This document shows, piece after piece, positions 8,374-16,931 of a stretch of DNA of 64,000 nucleotides. The translations under genes and the position numbers were made by a program. The stretch covers positions 310,001-374,000 of the forward strand of contig NZ_JQKJ01000001.1 of the NCBI RefSeq assembly GCF_000745975.1. The letters are read 5' to 3'. Origin of the DNA: Desulfobacter vibrioformis DSM 8776 (GTDB taxonomy: Bacteria; Desulfobacterota; Desulfobacteria; Desulfobacterales; Desulfobacteraceae). Every line of letters begins with the position of its first letter. Position 1 is the stretch's first letter. A model generated the notes under the pieces. The model was not told the DNA's origin and did not search any database. It worked only from the letters and a program-made list of their open reading frames with translations.

Positions 8374-9317
8374 TGGACACTGCCTGTTTCAAGTATCCCG
8401 GGATAAAGCATGTCTGCAATGGTGTGAATGCCTTTGAGCAGATCCATGGTGGGCCGGGATACGATTTTTTCATCCACAATGAAAATCTGATTTTCCTTTA
8501 CCGCCCGGATCACGTCAAAGCCGGGCTCATTCTTGATCATCTCTGGTGTGGGCTGGTTCATGGCGCCTTTCTGGGCAAGGTATACATCAATCTCATGGGC
8601 ATGGGATAAAATCCGCTCCTTGCCGTAAAAAGCGATATTAGTGCCTCGCACGGCGGGCGCGTCCTGGGCAAGGTTTACACCGCCTGCTGTTTCCAGGGCA
8701 AAAATAGCCATGGAACCGGGTGTAAAGGTTTTCATCCGGGAGTGTATGGCCTCAAAATAGACCTGTTTTTTATCCGGAATCGCCCGGGTCGCAGCCGCAA
8801 TCTTTGCAATTTCATCCTTGAATGAGAAGACCATCTGCTGTGCCTGATCAACTTTTCCGGTGAGCGTGCCCAGGGCCAGCCAGTAGTCAAACATTTCGTC
8901 CATACTGCCGGGCTGAAGGGAAACAACAATAATGCCTGCTTTTTCCATGCCCTTTACCAGGGCGGCATAGGCCTGGTCGATCATGGGCCGGATCAAAACC
9001 AGGTCCGGCCGGGCAGCCATAAATTTTTCAAGCCCGTCATGGTAGGAATATTCCGGTTTTTCCGCCCACTCGTCCATGGGACACACCCCGATGATTTCTT
9101 TATCAAGCCCCAGGGTTTTCAGATTATGGGTATGGGCCCCGTACAGGCTGATAATCCGGGTAAAGGGCGCATCAATCCGGATGCTGCGTCCCCCGGCATC
9201 CGTGACAATATTGCCGGCATGGCTTTGCACCGGCACGGCCCAAAACAGTAGCGCCAGGAAAATAACTGCTGATATGTACGTTAGCGTTTTCATTATAAAA
9301 AGACCACCTGTCTGCAT
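8370..9317 (-). CDS. ABC transporter periplasmic binding protein (BtuF/FepB family)
   Basis: A 315-residue secreted binding protein of the helical-backbone metal receptor family. A hydrophobic signal (TYISAVIFLALLFWAVPVQS) is followed by VTDAGGRSIRIDAPFTRIIS and LGLDKEIIGV, the typical start of BtuF, FhuD and FepB-like proteins. With the permease and ATPase upstream it makes a complete importer. Its place in a riboswitch-controlled cobalamin operon beside cbiK favours a corrinoid or cobalt-tetrapyrrole substrate, but iron-siderophore-type ligands cannot be ruled out from the sequence. The start overlaps the ATPase gene end by 25 bp. Confidence 0.88.
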   Translation of the reverse strand: MQTGGLFIMKTLTYISAVIFLALLFWAVPVQSHAGNIVTDAGGRSIRIDAPFTRIISLYGAHTHNLKTLGLDKEIIGVCPMDEWAEKPEYSYHDGLEKFMAARPDLVLIRPMIDQAYAALVKGMEKAGIIVVSLQPGSMDEMFDYWLALGTLTGKVDQAQQMVFSFKDEIAKIAAATRAIPDKKQVYFEAIHSRMKTFTPGSMAIFALETAGGVNLAQDAPAVRGTNIAFYGKERILSHAHEIDVYLAQKGAMNQPTPEMIKNEPGFDVIRAVKENQIFIVDEKIVSRPTMDLLKGIHTIADMLYPGILETGSVQ

Positions 9318-10063
9318 TTGATCGTTTCATCGTAATACACTTTGGATGACACTTGAAAGACCTTATAAATTACCGATTCAGTTAACACCTCATCCACGGG
9401 TCCATGGGCAGCGATCTGTCCATTCTTTATAAACAGCAGGGACCGGCAGAACCGGGCAGCCAGATTAAGATCCTGCATCACACTGATCACGGTCAGACCG
9501 TTGTTTTTCACCCTGTCCGCAACCAGGGTCATGAGCCCCAGGGTATGGCGGATGTCCAGGTTGGCGAAGGCCTCGTCCAGGATCAGACAGGCCGGGTCCT
9601 GGGCCAGGGCCCGGGCAAATACCACGCGCTGGCGTTCCCCGCCGGACAGTTCCGTGACCTGGCGTTGGGAAAAATCGCTGATCCCCGTGGCAGCCATGGC
9701 CTGGTCCACCAGTTCCCGGTCCTTTGCTCCAGGCCCACTGAACCGGCCCAGATGGGGATACCGGCCCATCATCACCACCTGGTCCACGGTAAAGGGAAAG
9801 TTCACCGAAAAATCCTGGGGCACCAGGGCACATTTTTTTGCAAGTTCACCGGCGTTGAAATCATCCAGGTGCCTGCCGCCCAGCAGGATATTGCCGGTTT
9901 GCGGTTTCAGGTGTCCTGTGATCAGGTCAAGCAGGGTGGTTTTTCCACTGCCGTTGGGTCCAAGGACCCCATGGAATCTCCCGGTCCCTATTTCCAGGCT
10001 GATGCCTGAAAAAATGGCGCGGTTCTCATAGGAAAAACAGATATCTTTTAATATGTATCCCAT
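9293..10063 (-). CDS. ABC transporter ATPase (BtuD/FecE family)
   Basis: A 256-residue ABC ATPase with Walker A GPNGSGKTT at about residues 35-43, a Q-loop ALVPQDF, the signature ELSGGERQRV near 139, and Walker B ACLILDEAFANLD near 160. The sequence type matches the FecE/BtuD group that powers vitamin B12, siderophore and haem importers. It lies 5 bp after the permease stop and overlaps the binding-protein gene, so the three form one transcriptional unit. Confidence 0.93.
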   Translation of the reverse strand: MGYILKDICFSYENRAIFSGISLEIGTGRFHGVLGPNGSGKTTLLDLITGHLKPQTGNILLGGRHLDDFNAGELAKKCALVPQDFSVNFPFTVDQVVMMGRYPHLGRFSGPGAKDRELVDQAMAATGISDFSQRQVTELSGGERQRVVFARALAQDPACLILDEAFANLDIRHTLGLMTLVADRVKNNGLTVISVMQDLNLAARFCRSLLFIKNGQIAAHGPVDEVLTESVIYKVFQVSSKVYYDETIKCRQVVFL

Positions 10064-10068
10064 GGGCC

Positions 10069-11127
10069 TTACAACTTTTGTTTTCCGGAGAACTGCCGTT
10101 TAAACACATAACAGAAAAACGGCCCCCCGATCAATGCGGTGAGCACCCCGATGGGCAATTCCGAAGGCAGTACGGCCCGGGTAAAGGTATCCGCACACAG
10201 CAGCAGCACGGCACCTGCCAGAAGGGAAACCGGCATCAGCCACTGGTTGTCCGCACCCACAACCGGGCGCATCATATGGGGCACTAAAAGTCCCACAAAC
10301 CCGATGATGCCGGACACGGATACGCACACTGCCGCCATGAGAGACGCGGCTGTCAAAAGAATCAGACGGGTTTTTTTCACATCCACGCCAAGGGAAGCGG
10401 CAGCCCGGTCGCCCAGGGCCATAAGATTCAAATCCCGGCCAAAATACAGGCACACCACAGCGCCTATACTCACAAAGGCAAGGGAAAGCCCCGCATCCGT
10501 CCAGGTCTTGGCGGCAAAACTGCCCATGAGCCAGAAAATGATCACAGATACCCGTTCATCAGCCGCATATTTTAAGAAACTGATTCCGGCTGAAAGGATA
10601 GCGGCAACGATAATACCCGAAAGAATCAGGTTGCCGGATGAATACCCGCCGGCAGTGCCGCCGGACAGGTACAGCACCACAGCCAAAGTCATAACAGCAC
10701 CGGCAAAGGCGCACAGCCCCACACTTAAACCCGGAAAGCAGCTCATGTTGAAAAAAAAGGCCACACAGGCCCCAAAGGCCGCACCTGCTGAAATGCCAAG
10801 GGTATAGGGATCAGCCAGGGGATTTTTCAAAATCCCCTGGAACACCACCCCGGAAACAGAAAGCCCGGCCCCCACAATGGCGGCTGTAAAAATTCTGGGA
10901 AGACGCACATCCCAGATAATGGCCGACGCCAGCGCATCGGCCGGGCCCTGGCCCCAGAGTTTTTCCCAGATCACGGCCAGCACCTGTACAAAGGGCAGGC
11001 AAACCACGCCCATGGCCGCAGACAAAATAATGACCCCGCCCAGCAGCAGGCCAAGAACCATCGCCACCCGGGCGGGGGCGCTTTTTATGCCTGTTGCAGC
11101 CGGCATGGTTAACAAACTTCCTTTCAA
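10069..11127 (-). CDS. ABC transporter permease (BtuC/FecCD family)
   Basis: A 352-residue permease with about ten membrane segments. Family landmarks are DVRLPRIFTAAIVGAGLSVSG near residue 75, FQGILKNPLADPYTLGISAGA after it, and GFVGLLVPHMMRPVVG near 280, which precedes the coupling helix contacting the ATPase. The type is BtuC, FecC/D or FhuB. It starts 3 bp after the cbiK stop, so the importer is expressed together with CbiK under the cobalamin riboswitch. Confidence 0.92.
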   Translation of the reverse strand: MKGSLLTMPAATGIKSAPARVAMVLGLLLGGVIILSAAMGVVCLPFVQVLAVIWEKLWGQGPADALASAIIWDVRLPRIFTAAIVGAGLSVSGVVFQGILKNPLADPYTLGISAGAAFGACVAFFFNMSCFPGLSVGLCAFAGAVMTLAVVLYLSGGTAGGYSSGNLILSGIIVAAILSAGISFLKYAADERVSVIIFWLMGSFAAKTWTDAGLSLAFVSIGAVVCLYFGRDLNLMALGDRAAASLGVDVKKTRLILLTAASLMAAVCVSVSGIIGFVGLLVPHMMRPVVGADNQWLMPVSLLAGAVLLLCADTFTRAVLPSELPIGVLTALIGGPFFCYVFKRQFSGKQKL

Positions 11128-11130
11128 TTA

Positions 11131-12003
11131 TTATTTAAAATGCGCCATTGCCTTTGCCAGCTGACTTACCCAGATGTCGGCAAATTCATCATATTCAGCC
11201 GTACCTTTAAGCACGGTCTGGCAGGAGAATCCAGCCTTGGTGAGCTGGGATTTCCAGGAATCGTCTTCATCGCCTGCCATATCATTTTTGGCATGGTCCC
11301 CGGCAACTGACATAAAGGGCATTACCCATACTTTTTTAGCTTTTTTTGCCTTAAGCCAGGCAATGACATCCCCAAGTTCAGGATACCCTTCCACAGTGCC
11401 CATGATGATGTTGGGGTCTTTTTGCTGAATCTGCCAGTTCATTCCGGAGTAGTAAATATTCCCCGGATGATGGGTGCCATGCCCCATGAGCACAACAGGT
11501 TCATTTGCCTTACGCGCCTTGGGCAGCGTGGCGATGACGGCGTCAACCGCTTTGGCCACCGTGTCCTGGGCACCCAGCATGGGAAAGCCTAAAATGAGCC
11601 TGTCAAAACCACCGGGCATGGCCTTGAAGCCATTCACGGTCATGGTCAGCTCATGGTACTCTTCCCCCGGGATGGTGTGCAGGGACTGCACTGCCACATG
11701 GGTGTATCCTTCATCCATCATTTTGGCCAGGGCCTGGGCCGGGGAAAGAATAATCTCACCCTGGCTGGCCAGTTTATGCCGGATGATATGGGAGGTATAG
11801 GCCCAGACCACATCAACCCCGGGAAACGCCTTTTTGACTTTGGCCTCAATGTTTTGAAAAGAGACCTTTGCTGAGGCCTCGCTGGTGCCAAATGCCACCA
11901 GCAGAATGCCTTTTTTCACCTGGCGTGCTTCTTTGTGGGCATATGCATTTGCTGCACACAAAACCATGGCCAAAACAACTGCTGCGGAAATCAATTTTTT
12001 CAT
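11131..12003 (-). CDS. cbiK: Sirohydrochlorin cobaltochelatase CbiK with signal peptide
   Basis: CbiK inserts cobalt into sirohydrochlorin (or precorrin-2). The 290-residue protein has a clear export signal (MKKLISAAVVLAMVLCAANAYA, probable cleavage after AYA) before the enzyme proper, KKGILLVAFGTSEASA. The catalytic-histidine regions are seen as VAVQSLHTIPGEEYHEL and LMGHGTHHPGNIYY. A periplasmic CbiK of this kind (CbiK-P) is known in Desulfovibrio. It is the first gene after the cobalamin riboswitch and is followed by an importer, which suggests work on a tetrapyrrole or metal outside the cytoplasm. Confidence 0.92.
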   Translation of the reverse strand: MKKLISAAVVLAMVLCAANAYAHKEARQVKKGILLVAFGTSEASAKVSFQNIEAKVKKAFPGVDVVWAYTSHIIRHKLASQGEIILSPAQALAKMMDEGYTHVAVQSLHTIPGEEYHELTMTVNGFKAMPGGFDRLILGFPMLGAQDTVAKAVDAVIATLPKARKANEPVVLMGHGTHHPGNIYYSGMNWQIQQKDPNIIMGTVEGYPELGDVIAWLKAKKAKKVWVMPFMSVAGDHAKNDMAGDEDDSWKSQLTKAGFSCQTVLKGTAEYDEFADIWVSQLAKAMAHFK

Positions 12004-12160
12004 ACAATGTTCTCCTGATTACCCTGGATGTTAATAATAACGCGCTGTAAGCCATCCGGAACCTGCACCGCGCACTAAAACAAGACCGGCAGGAACATGT
12101 CTGGCTAAACATGCCTGCCGCCATCCTCCCCGGGGAGGCGATCCCGCATACAGGAGACCC

Positions 12161-12206
12161 AAAAAAAACAAAACAGCCCTCCAAGCCTTTTATGGCTTGA
12201 AGGGCT
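12161..12206 (-). terminator. Intrinsic terminator between cobalamin riboswitch and cbiK
   Basis: Read on the minus strand, a 13-bp stem (AGCCCTTCAAGCC with GGCTTGGAGGGCT, one G-U pair) closes a six-base loop and is followed by GTTTTGTTTTTTTT. It lies about 75 nt after the riboswitch end and about 160 nt before cbiK, in the right place to be the expression platform: B12 binding would favour stopping here. Confidence 0.88.
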
Positions 12207-12278
12207 GCACCCAGTTTTCTTGGCCCTTGTCATTGTTTATGTCTGCATCAGCGATTCCCTTCGCACAATGCACATAAT

Positions 12279-12460
12279 CAGTTCAGGCAGGTCTTCTGGC
12301 TCCCGGATCACCCAACTATCTGCGCCTTCCCATACGCCTTAAAACTAAAACGAACAGTGGCTATGTGCAGATTTTGTCCCCGGTTACAGCGGCGGGACCG
12401 CTCCCGATTTTAACGGGATTCCCTGTTAGGCCCAAACGGGCGCCTCAACACAAGGCCCAT
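12279..12460 (-). promoter_or_regulatory. Cobalamin riboswitch upstream of cbiK
   Basis: On the minus strand the conserved B12 aptamer blocks appear in order: GGGAATCCCGTTAAAATCGG, the box GCCGCTGTAACCGGGG, the GCCACTG segment, GGGAAGGCGCAGATAG, and the 3' GCCAGAAGACCTGCC. The order and near-perfect matches to the cobalamin aptamer leave little doubt. The terminator follows downstream, so control is probably by attenuation of the cbiK operon. A possible promoter lies just upstream near 12540-12580 (TTTACC, 17 bp, GATATG), which is weaker evidence. Confidence 0.95.
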
Positions 12461-12657
12461 GATCGCGCAATAAGATGCCCATGTCAAGAGGGGCTTTGGG
12501 GAGGGGCAGGGCAATCGCATGAAAGATTCGATGCATATCTTGCTATAATGTGCCACGGTAAATTATCGCCTTTCGGGCGGGGTGTTCAGTTTTAGTAAAT
12601 GGAAATTGCTATACGATCAACTCAAAAATTGAAACAGCTGGTTCTGAGAAATACCCC

Positions 12658-14394
12658 TCACTCTACCAACAGGTTCTGGCCGGGATAAATTTTACTTCCC
12701 TTGCTTAAATGATTTAAGGCGAGCAAACGGTCTATGCTCATATTGTGTTTCTTTGCAATGAGTGCAGGGCTGTCTCCGGATTTTACTTTATACTTTGAAG
12801 CCGTTCTGCTGTTTGTGTTGCCTTTATCCCCGGGGATAATCGTCAGCCCCTGGCCAACACTTAACTTTGTTCCGGATAATTTGTTCAGCGATTTAATCTG
12901 CTTGGTGGTTGTAGAAAACTTTTTGGAAATCAGCCATAGGTTGTCACCACGGCATACTGTATACGTGATTTTCTTTCCATAGGCTGAATTTGATTTTTTG
13001 CAGCCCGTTTTTGCTGCATTTGAACTGGCCTGATAATTTGAGCCTGGAATTTTCAATACGTTTCCGGTGATAATAGGACTCTTCTTTGAAATTTTGTTGC
13101 AACGGGTAATGCTACCCACGGACGTTTTGAATTTGGTGGCAATGCCGGATAATGTGTCTCCCTTCCGTACCCGGTAGTATGTGTATTGGGGGCTTTGCCG
13201 GTAAGTGGTTTTTATGGTATCAATTTGGGCCATAAACCTGTCTGCGTGGTTCACCGGGATTTTAATTGTATAAGGGTCAGGCGGCAGTACCTGGTGGCGC
13301 AATTCTGGATTAAGGGCGGCAAGTGTGCCTGGGTCTGCATTTATCGCACGTGCGATCTCGCTTAAACGGACCTGTTTTGTTATGTCAAAAGATTTGTATT
13401 CAATTGGTTTTAACGGATCAGTTATGGCAAAATTGTATTTTTCAAGATTTTTAATAATGTGAACAGTGGCCAGAAATCTGGGCACATACCTTGCCGTTTC
13501 CCGGGGCAGGCTCTGGTACAGGTCCCAGAAATTATCCAGATAGTTGATTTTCTGTTTACGGATGGTCTTGAGTACGCGATATTCACCACAATTGTAGGCG
13601 GCAAGGGCCGTGGTCCAGTCTCCGAACAGATTATGTAGTTCCTTAAGATAATCAATGGCTGCCTGGGTGGACTTTTCAGGATCCATGCGTTCATCAATAT
13701 AGTGGTTGCGGCTTAATCCGAACTTATTTCCGGTTGACGGGATGAACTGCCACAGACCAAGCGCCCTTGCGGAAGATAGTGCCCTGATCTGAAAACCGCT
13801 CTCGATCAGGGGCAGCCACGAGATCTCTTCGGGCAGTCCGGATTTTTTGAGCGCCTGAACAATATACGGGCGGTAACGGCAGGAACGGTTAAGCGCGCGG
13901 GTGAAGAAGCCCCGTTCAGGTCCGGTTAAACGTTTTATCTCAGCATTCACATGGTCGTTTAAGGTGACGGGGATGGCTTCATGGTGGCCGGTTACAACAA
14001 TCTGACGGGACGCATAAATTTCAAGAATACGTTTGGAGATAAGATAACGGATGTCCTCTTTTTGCTGGGCAACCTCTGAAGTGTCAGTGGTATCAATGTC
14101 AAGCATGAGGGCATAGGCCGAATCAAGGCTTGACAATGCGTCTTCAAGGTTGCCTTCTTCCCAGTAATTTTGTGCCACGCTGCAAAGTTCAAGGGCCTGG
14201 TCTATCCTGCCTTGATCAGTATCAGAGGACTGGTTTTCATCGTTTGTGCAATGTGCGGCGATACTCCGGTTCTGGGCATTTTCCGTCTTGAACGTTTTGT
14301 CTGTTAAGGGTTTGTTGGCTGACAGGTGGGACTGCTGGCAACCGGTAATCAGGAATAAGGCAAAAATAAATGCAGCCAGTTTGTGAGTGTTCAC
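12658..14394 (-). CDS. mltD: Membrane-bound lytic murein transglycosylase D-like lipoprotein with LysM repeats
   Basis: Cleaves peptidoglycan glycan strands at the cell envelope. The lipobox LITGC puts the lipidated cysteine at residue 19. An SLT (lysozyme-like) domain covers about residues 175-320 with the catalytic glutamate in LPLIESGF (E198), ALGLWQFIPSTG and AAYNCGEYRV. Three LysM peptidoglycan-binding repeats fill the C-terminus (YRVRKGDTLSGIA, YTVCRGDNLWLIS, YKVKSGDSPALIA). The architecture is that of MltD. It stands alone between the riboswitch region and the tRNA cluster, and its start sits by GGAGAC. Confidence 0.9.
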   Translation of the reverse strand: MNTHKLAAFIFALFLITGCQQSHLSANKPLTDKTFKTENAQNRSIAAHCTNDENQSSDTDQGRIDQALELCSVAQNYWEEGNLEDALSSLDSAYALMLDIDTTDTSEVAQQKEDIRYLISKRILEIYASRQIVVTGHHEAIPVTLNDHVNAEIKRLTGPERGFFTRALNRSCRYRPYIVQALKKSGLPEEISWLPLIESGFQIRALSSARALGLWQFIPSTGNKFGLSRNHYIDERMDPEKSTQAAIDYLKELHNLFGDWTTALAAYNCGEYRVLKTIRKQKINYLDNFWDLYQSLPRETARYVPRFLATVHIIKNLEKYNFAITDPLKPIEYKSFDITKQVRLSEIARAINADPGTLAALNPELRHQVLPPDPYTIKIPVNHADRFMAQIDTIKTTYRQSPQYTYYRVRKGDTLSGIATKFKTSVGSITRCNKISKKSPIITGNVLKIPGSNYQASSNAAKTGCKKSNSAYGKKITYTVCRGDNLWLISKKFSTTTKQIKSLNKLSGTKLSVGQGLTIIPGDKGNTNSRTASKYKVKSGDSPALIAKKHNMSIDRLLALNHLSKGSKIYPGQNLLVE

Positions 14395-14600
14395 GTCGTC
14401 TCCTTACCGATAGCTGTTGTTGAATTCAGTTTCTCTAATAAAGATTGTGTGGAATGTCAATGAAAAACCTTGGACCTGCTGTTTTTACGATGTTTCAATA
14501 ACTCGTATGGTCACAGTAAAAATCAGCGGTATGTCCAGGGTTTGGTTAACGCAGATTTCATGCCGAAAAAAAATATTATGATTTTTTGATAAAAAAAGGG

Positions 14601-14629
14601 TTGCCATAACAAAAATGTTCTGATACATT
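14601..14629 (+). promoter_or_regulatory. Sigma-70-type promoter for the tRNA operon
   Basis: TTGCCA at 14601-14606 and TACATT at 14624-14629 are spaced by exactly 17 bp and lie about 40 bp upstream of the first tRNA. The stretch 14395-14600 upstream holds AT-rich sequence and no gene that I can support. Confidence 0.7.
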
Positions 14630-14670
14630 CACCCGGTCTTTTGCTATGGAAGATGTATAGCTTAAGATAA

Positions 14671-14746
14671 GCCGATATAGCTCAGTTGGTAGAGCATCTC
14701 ACTTGTAATGAGAATGTCCTCCGTTCGATTCGGGGTATCGGCTCCA
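14671..14746 (+). tRNA. tRNA-Thr (anticodon TGT)
   Basis: A 76-nt cloverleaf with acceptor GCCGATA pairing TATCGGC, D-arm AGCTCAGTTGGTAGAGC, an anticodon stem TCTCA/TGAGA around CTTGTAA (anticodon TGT), a T-arm with TTCGATT, and an encoded CCA. It is the first tRNA of a Thr-Tyr-Gly-Thr cluster, the order seen upstream of tufB in enteric bacteria. Confidence 0.97.
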
Positions 14747-14756
14747 AAATAGCTTA

Positions 14757-14841
14757 GGTGGGGTTCCCGAGTGGTCAAAGGGATCAGACTGTAAATCTGA
14801 CGGCTCAGCCTTCGGAGGTTCAAATCCTCCCCCCACCACCA
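14757..14841 (+). tRNA. tRNA-Tyr (anticodon GTA)
   Basis: An 85-nt class II tRNA with acceptor GGTGGGG/CCCCACC, anticodon stem CAGA/TCTG around CTGTAAA (GTA), a long variable arm and an encoded CCA. It begins 10 bp after tRNA-Thr. Confidence 0.97.
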
Positions 14842-14925
14842 AAACAAATGTAGGAGATCTGCACTGTAGATTGTTAGGACTACATGGTCGGTTTGGTTGA
14901 TTGACTTGATTTAGTCTTATCATAA

Positions 14926-15001
14926 GCGGGAGTAGCTCAGTTGGTAGAGCTTCAGCCTTCCAAGCTGAATGTCGCGAGTTCGAACCTCGTCTCCCGCTCC
15001 A
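14926..15001 (+). tRNA. tRNA-Gly (anticodon TCC)
   Basis: A 76-nt cloverleaf with acceptor GCGGGAG/CTCCCGC, anticodon stem TCAGC/GCTGA around CTTCCAA (TCC), T-loop TTCGAAC and an encoded CCA. Confidence 0.97.
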
Positions 15002-15046
15002 TTCGCAGTCTTCTCTATGCGCTGGTTTGGAATGTATGTTGTATAA

Positions 15047-15123
15047 GCCCATGTAGCTCAGCCGGTAGAGCGCTTCCTTGGTAAGGAAGAGGTTCACCAG
15101 TTCGATTCTGGTCATGGGCTCCA
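15047..15123 (+). tRNA. tRNA-Thr (anticodon GGT)
   Basis: A 77-nt cloverleaf with acceptor GCCCATG/CATGGGC, anticodon stem CTTCC/GGAAG around TTGGTAA (GGT), T-loop TTCGATT and an encoded CCA. In many bacteria a tuf gene follows directly; here rpmG follows. Confidence 0.97.
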
Positions 15124-15239
15124 AATCATGCTAAAAGATATAATCACGCGTTGAACAAAGTGTCACTTGCCTGTGGTATGGTTTGCCCAGGGTCAAGTGA
15201 TGTAGGCAATATTAAAAATAAACGTCTAAGGGGTTGAAA

Positions 15240-15398
15240 GTGGATAGAGTGCTTATTGCTCTTGCCTGTACTGAATGCAAGAGACGGAATTATACAACGA
15301 CCAAAAACAAACGCAAGACTCCGGACAAGATAGAATTAAAAAAATATTGCAAATTCTGTAATAAACATCTCGTCCACAAAGAGTCAAAAATAAAATAG
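15240..15398 (+). CDS. rpmG: 50S ribosomal protein L33, zinc-binding type
   Basis: A 52-residue protein starting [20 protein letters not shown] and ending [16 protein letters not shown]. Two CxxC pairs show the zinc-binding form of L33. Initiation is at GTG, with AGGGG six bases upstream. The place between the tRNA cluster and tRNA-Trp/secE/nusG is the classic rpmG position. Confidence 0.95.
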   Translation: MDRVLIALACTECKRRNYTTTKNKRKTPDKIELKKYCKFCNKHLVHKESKIK

Positions 15399-15408
15399 TT
15401 TACCATGC

Positions 15409-15485
15409 AGGTCAGTAGCTCCAATTGGCAGAGCACCGGACTCCAAATCCGGCTGTTGTGGGTTCGACTCCCTCCTGACCTGCCA
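15409..15485 (+). tRNA. tRNA-Trp (anticodon CCA)
   Basis: A 77-nt cloverleaf with acceptor AGGTCAG/CTGACCT, anticodon stem CCGGA/TCCGG around CTCCAAA (CCA), and an encoded 3' CCA. It sits between rpmG and secE, its usual place in many bacteria. Confidence 0.97.
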
Positions 15486-15548
15486 CTTTTTATCACCTTC
15501 TGATCGATATTTGATGTTGGCAGGAGATAATTCATTCATCGGTGGGAT

Positions 15549-15902
15549 ATGTCGAGATTACAGAAAAAAAGGCCTCAAAGTGAAAAACGAAAACGGGTTG
15601 TCGAAACGGATGGTGAGACGCACGTTGCTGTAAAATCGACTGTGGCGGGGAAGCCGGTGCAGGCACCCTCTGCGGCTATGTCTGAAAAATCGGTGGGGCA
15701 GCCTGGGGCGGGTAATTTAATTGCAAAAACAGCAGAGTTTCTCCGGGAAGTAAAGGTTGAGCTGAAAAAAGTTGTCTGGCCAACCCGGAAACAGACGACC
15801 GGAACAACAGTTGTGGTCGTCATTTTTGTGTTCATTGTTGCTGTTTTTCTGGGAATTTTTGATTACAGCCTGTCCGCGCTCGTCCAAGCTGTCCTTACAT
15901 AG
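15549..15902 (+). CDS. secE: Preprotein translocase subunit SecE
   Basis: A 117-residue small subunit of the SecYEG channel. The C-terminal half has the family motif FLREVKVELKKVVWPTRKQT followed by one membrane segment (about residues 83-105). The first 55 residues are a charged, low-complexity extension, so this is a one-TM SecE with a long cytoplasmic tail. It is followed 16 bp later by nusG. Confidence 0.95.
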   Translation: MSRLQKKRPQSEKRKRVVETDGETHVAVKSTVAGKPVQAPSAAMSEKSVGQPGAGNLIAKTAEFLREVKVELKKVVWPTRKQTTGTTVVVVIFVFIVAVFLGIFDYSLSALVQAVLT

Positions 15903-15918
15903 ACTACAGGGAAATAAG

Positions 15919-16449
15919 ATGTCTTTAAAATGGTATGTCGTCCATGTTTATTCCGGTCATGAGCAAAAGGTGAAGCTTGCCCTGGAGGAAAGAATCCAGG
16001 GATTGAAACATCCGGAAAAATTCGGGGACATTCTGATTCCCTCAGAAAATGTTGTTGAGCTGGTGGATGGGAAAAAAAAGCAGTCTTCCAGAAAGTTTTA
16101 CCCTGGATATATTCTTGTGCGTATGCATCTGGATAATGAGACGTGGCATATTGTAAGTTCCACTGCTAAGGTTACCGGTTTTCTTGGCGGGAAGAACAAA
16201 CCTGCCCCCATAACCGACAGGGAAGCCCAGAGCATTATCGAAAAGATGAAGCAGGGTAAGGAAAAACCACAGCCCAAATATCTTTTTGAGCCGGGTGATG
16301 ATGTGCGGGTTGTTGACGGGCCTTTTTCCAATTTCAACGGTACCATTGAAGATGTGTCTCCGGATAAAGAAAAGGTCAAGGTGCTGGTCAGTATTTTTGG
16401 GCGCGCCACGCCGGTCGAATTGAATTTTATACAGGTAGCCAAGATTTAG
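15919..16449 (+). CDS. nusG: Transcription termination/antitermination factor NusG
   Basis: A 176-residue factor that binds RNA polymerase and couples it to Rho or to ribosomes. It starts [19 protein letters not shown], the NGN domain, and carries the C-terminal KOW domain ([20 protein letters not shown]). The ATG at 15919 was chosen because it gives the standard N-terminus; an open frame reaches further upstream but lies over secE. Confidence 0.97.
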   Translation: MSLKWYVVHVYSGHEQKVKLALEERIQGLKHPEKFGDILIPSENVVELVDGKKKQSSRKFYPGYILVRMHLDNETWHIVSSTAKVTGFLGGKNKPAPITDREAQSIIEKMKQGKEKPQPKYLFEPGDDVRVVDGPFSNFNGTIEDVSPDKEKVKVLVSIFGRATPVELNFIQVAKI

Positions 16450-16484
16450 TCGGGTTATAAATAAAGAGTTTCAGGAGTATTAAA

Positions 16485-16907
16485 ATGGCAAAAAAAGTAA
16501 TGACACAGATTAAGCTTCAGGTTGAAGCCGGCAAGGCAAATCCGTCCCCCCCCATTGGTCCGGCTTTGGGGCAGCACGGTGTCAACATCATGGATTTCTG
16601 TAAGGCGTTTAACGCTAAAACGGCCAATGATGCGGGGCAGATTATTCCGGTCGTTATCACTGTGTATCAGGACAGGTCTTTCAGTTTTATAACCAAAACC
16701 CCGCCTGCGTCAAGATTGCTTCTGGCCGCAGCCAAGCTTTCCAAAGGGTCTGGGGAGCCGAATCGTGATAAGGTCGGTAAGGTGACAAAAGCTCAGGTTG
16801 TTGCAATTGCAGAAACTAAAAAGCCTGATTTGAACGCCTCGGATATTGATGCTGCCGTTAGAATTATTGAAGGCACAGCCAAAAGTATGGGAATAGAAGT
16901 CGTTTAA
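16485..16907 (+). CDS. rplK: 50S ribosomal protein L11
   Basis: A 140-residue L11 of the GTPase-associated centre. The start [20 protein letters not shown] and the proline-rich [20 protein letters not shown] are diagnostic. It has a GGAG site seven bases before the ATG and is followed closely by rplA, the standard L11-L1 pair. Confidence 0.98.
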   Translation: MAKKVMTQIKLQVEAGKANPSPPIGPALGQHGVNIMDFCKAFNAKTANDAGQIIPVVITVYQDRSFSFITKTPPASRLLLAAAKLSKGSGEPNRDKVGKVTKAQVVAIAETKKPDLNASDIDAAVRIIEGTAKSMGIEVV

Positions 16908-16931
16908 CTTTTAAGTATAAGAGTGATTAAA

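Noticed and set aside
12109-12140. Small GC palindrome CCTCCCCGGGGAGG in the cbiK leader
   Set aside because: No T run follows, so it is not a terminator; it may only be a leader hairpin.
15772-15918. Upstream extension of nusG
   Set aside because: It overlaps secE and the standard NusG N-terminus starts at 15919.
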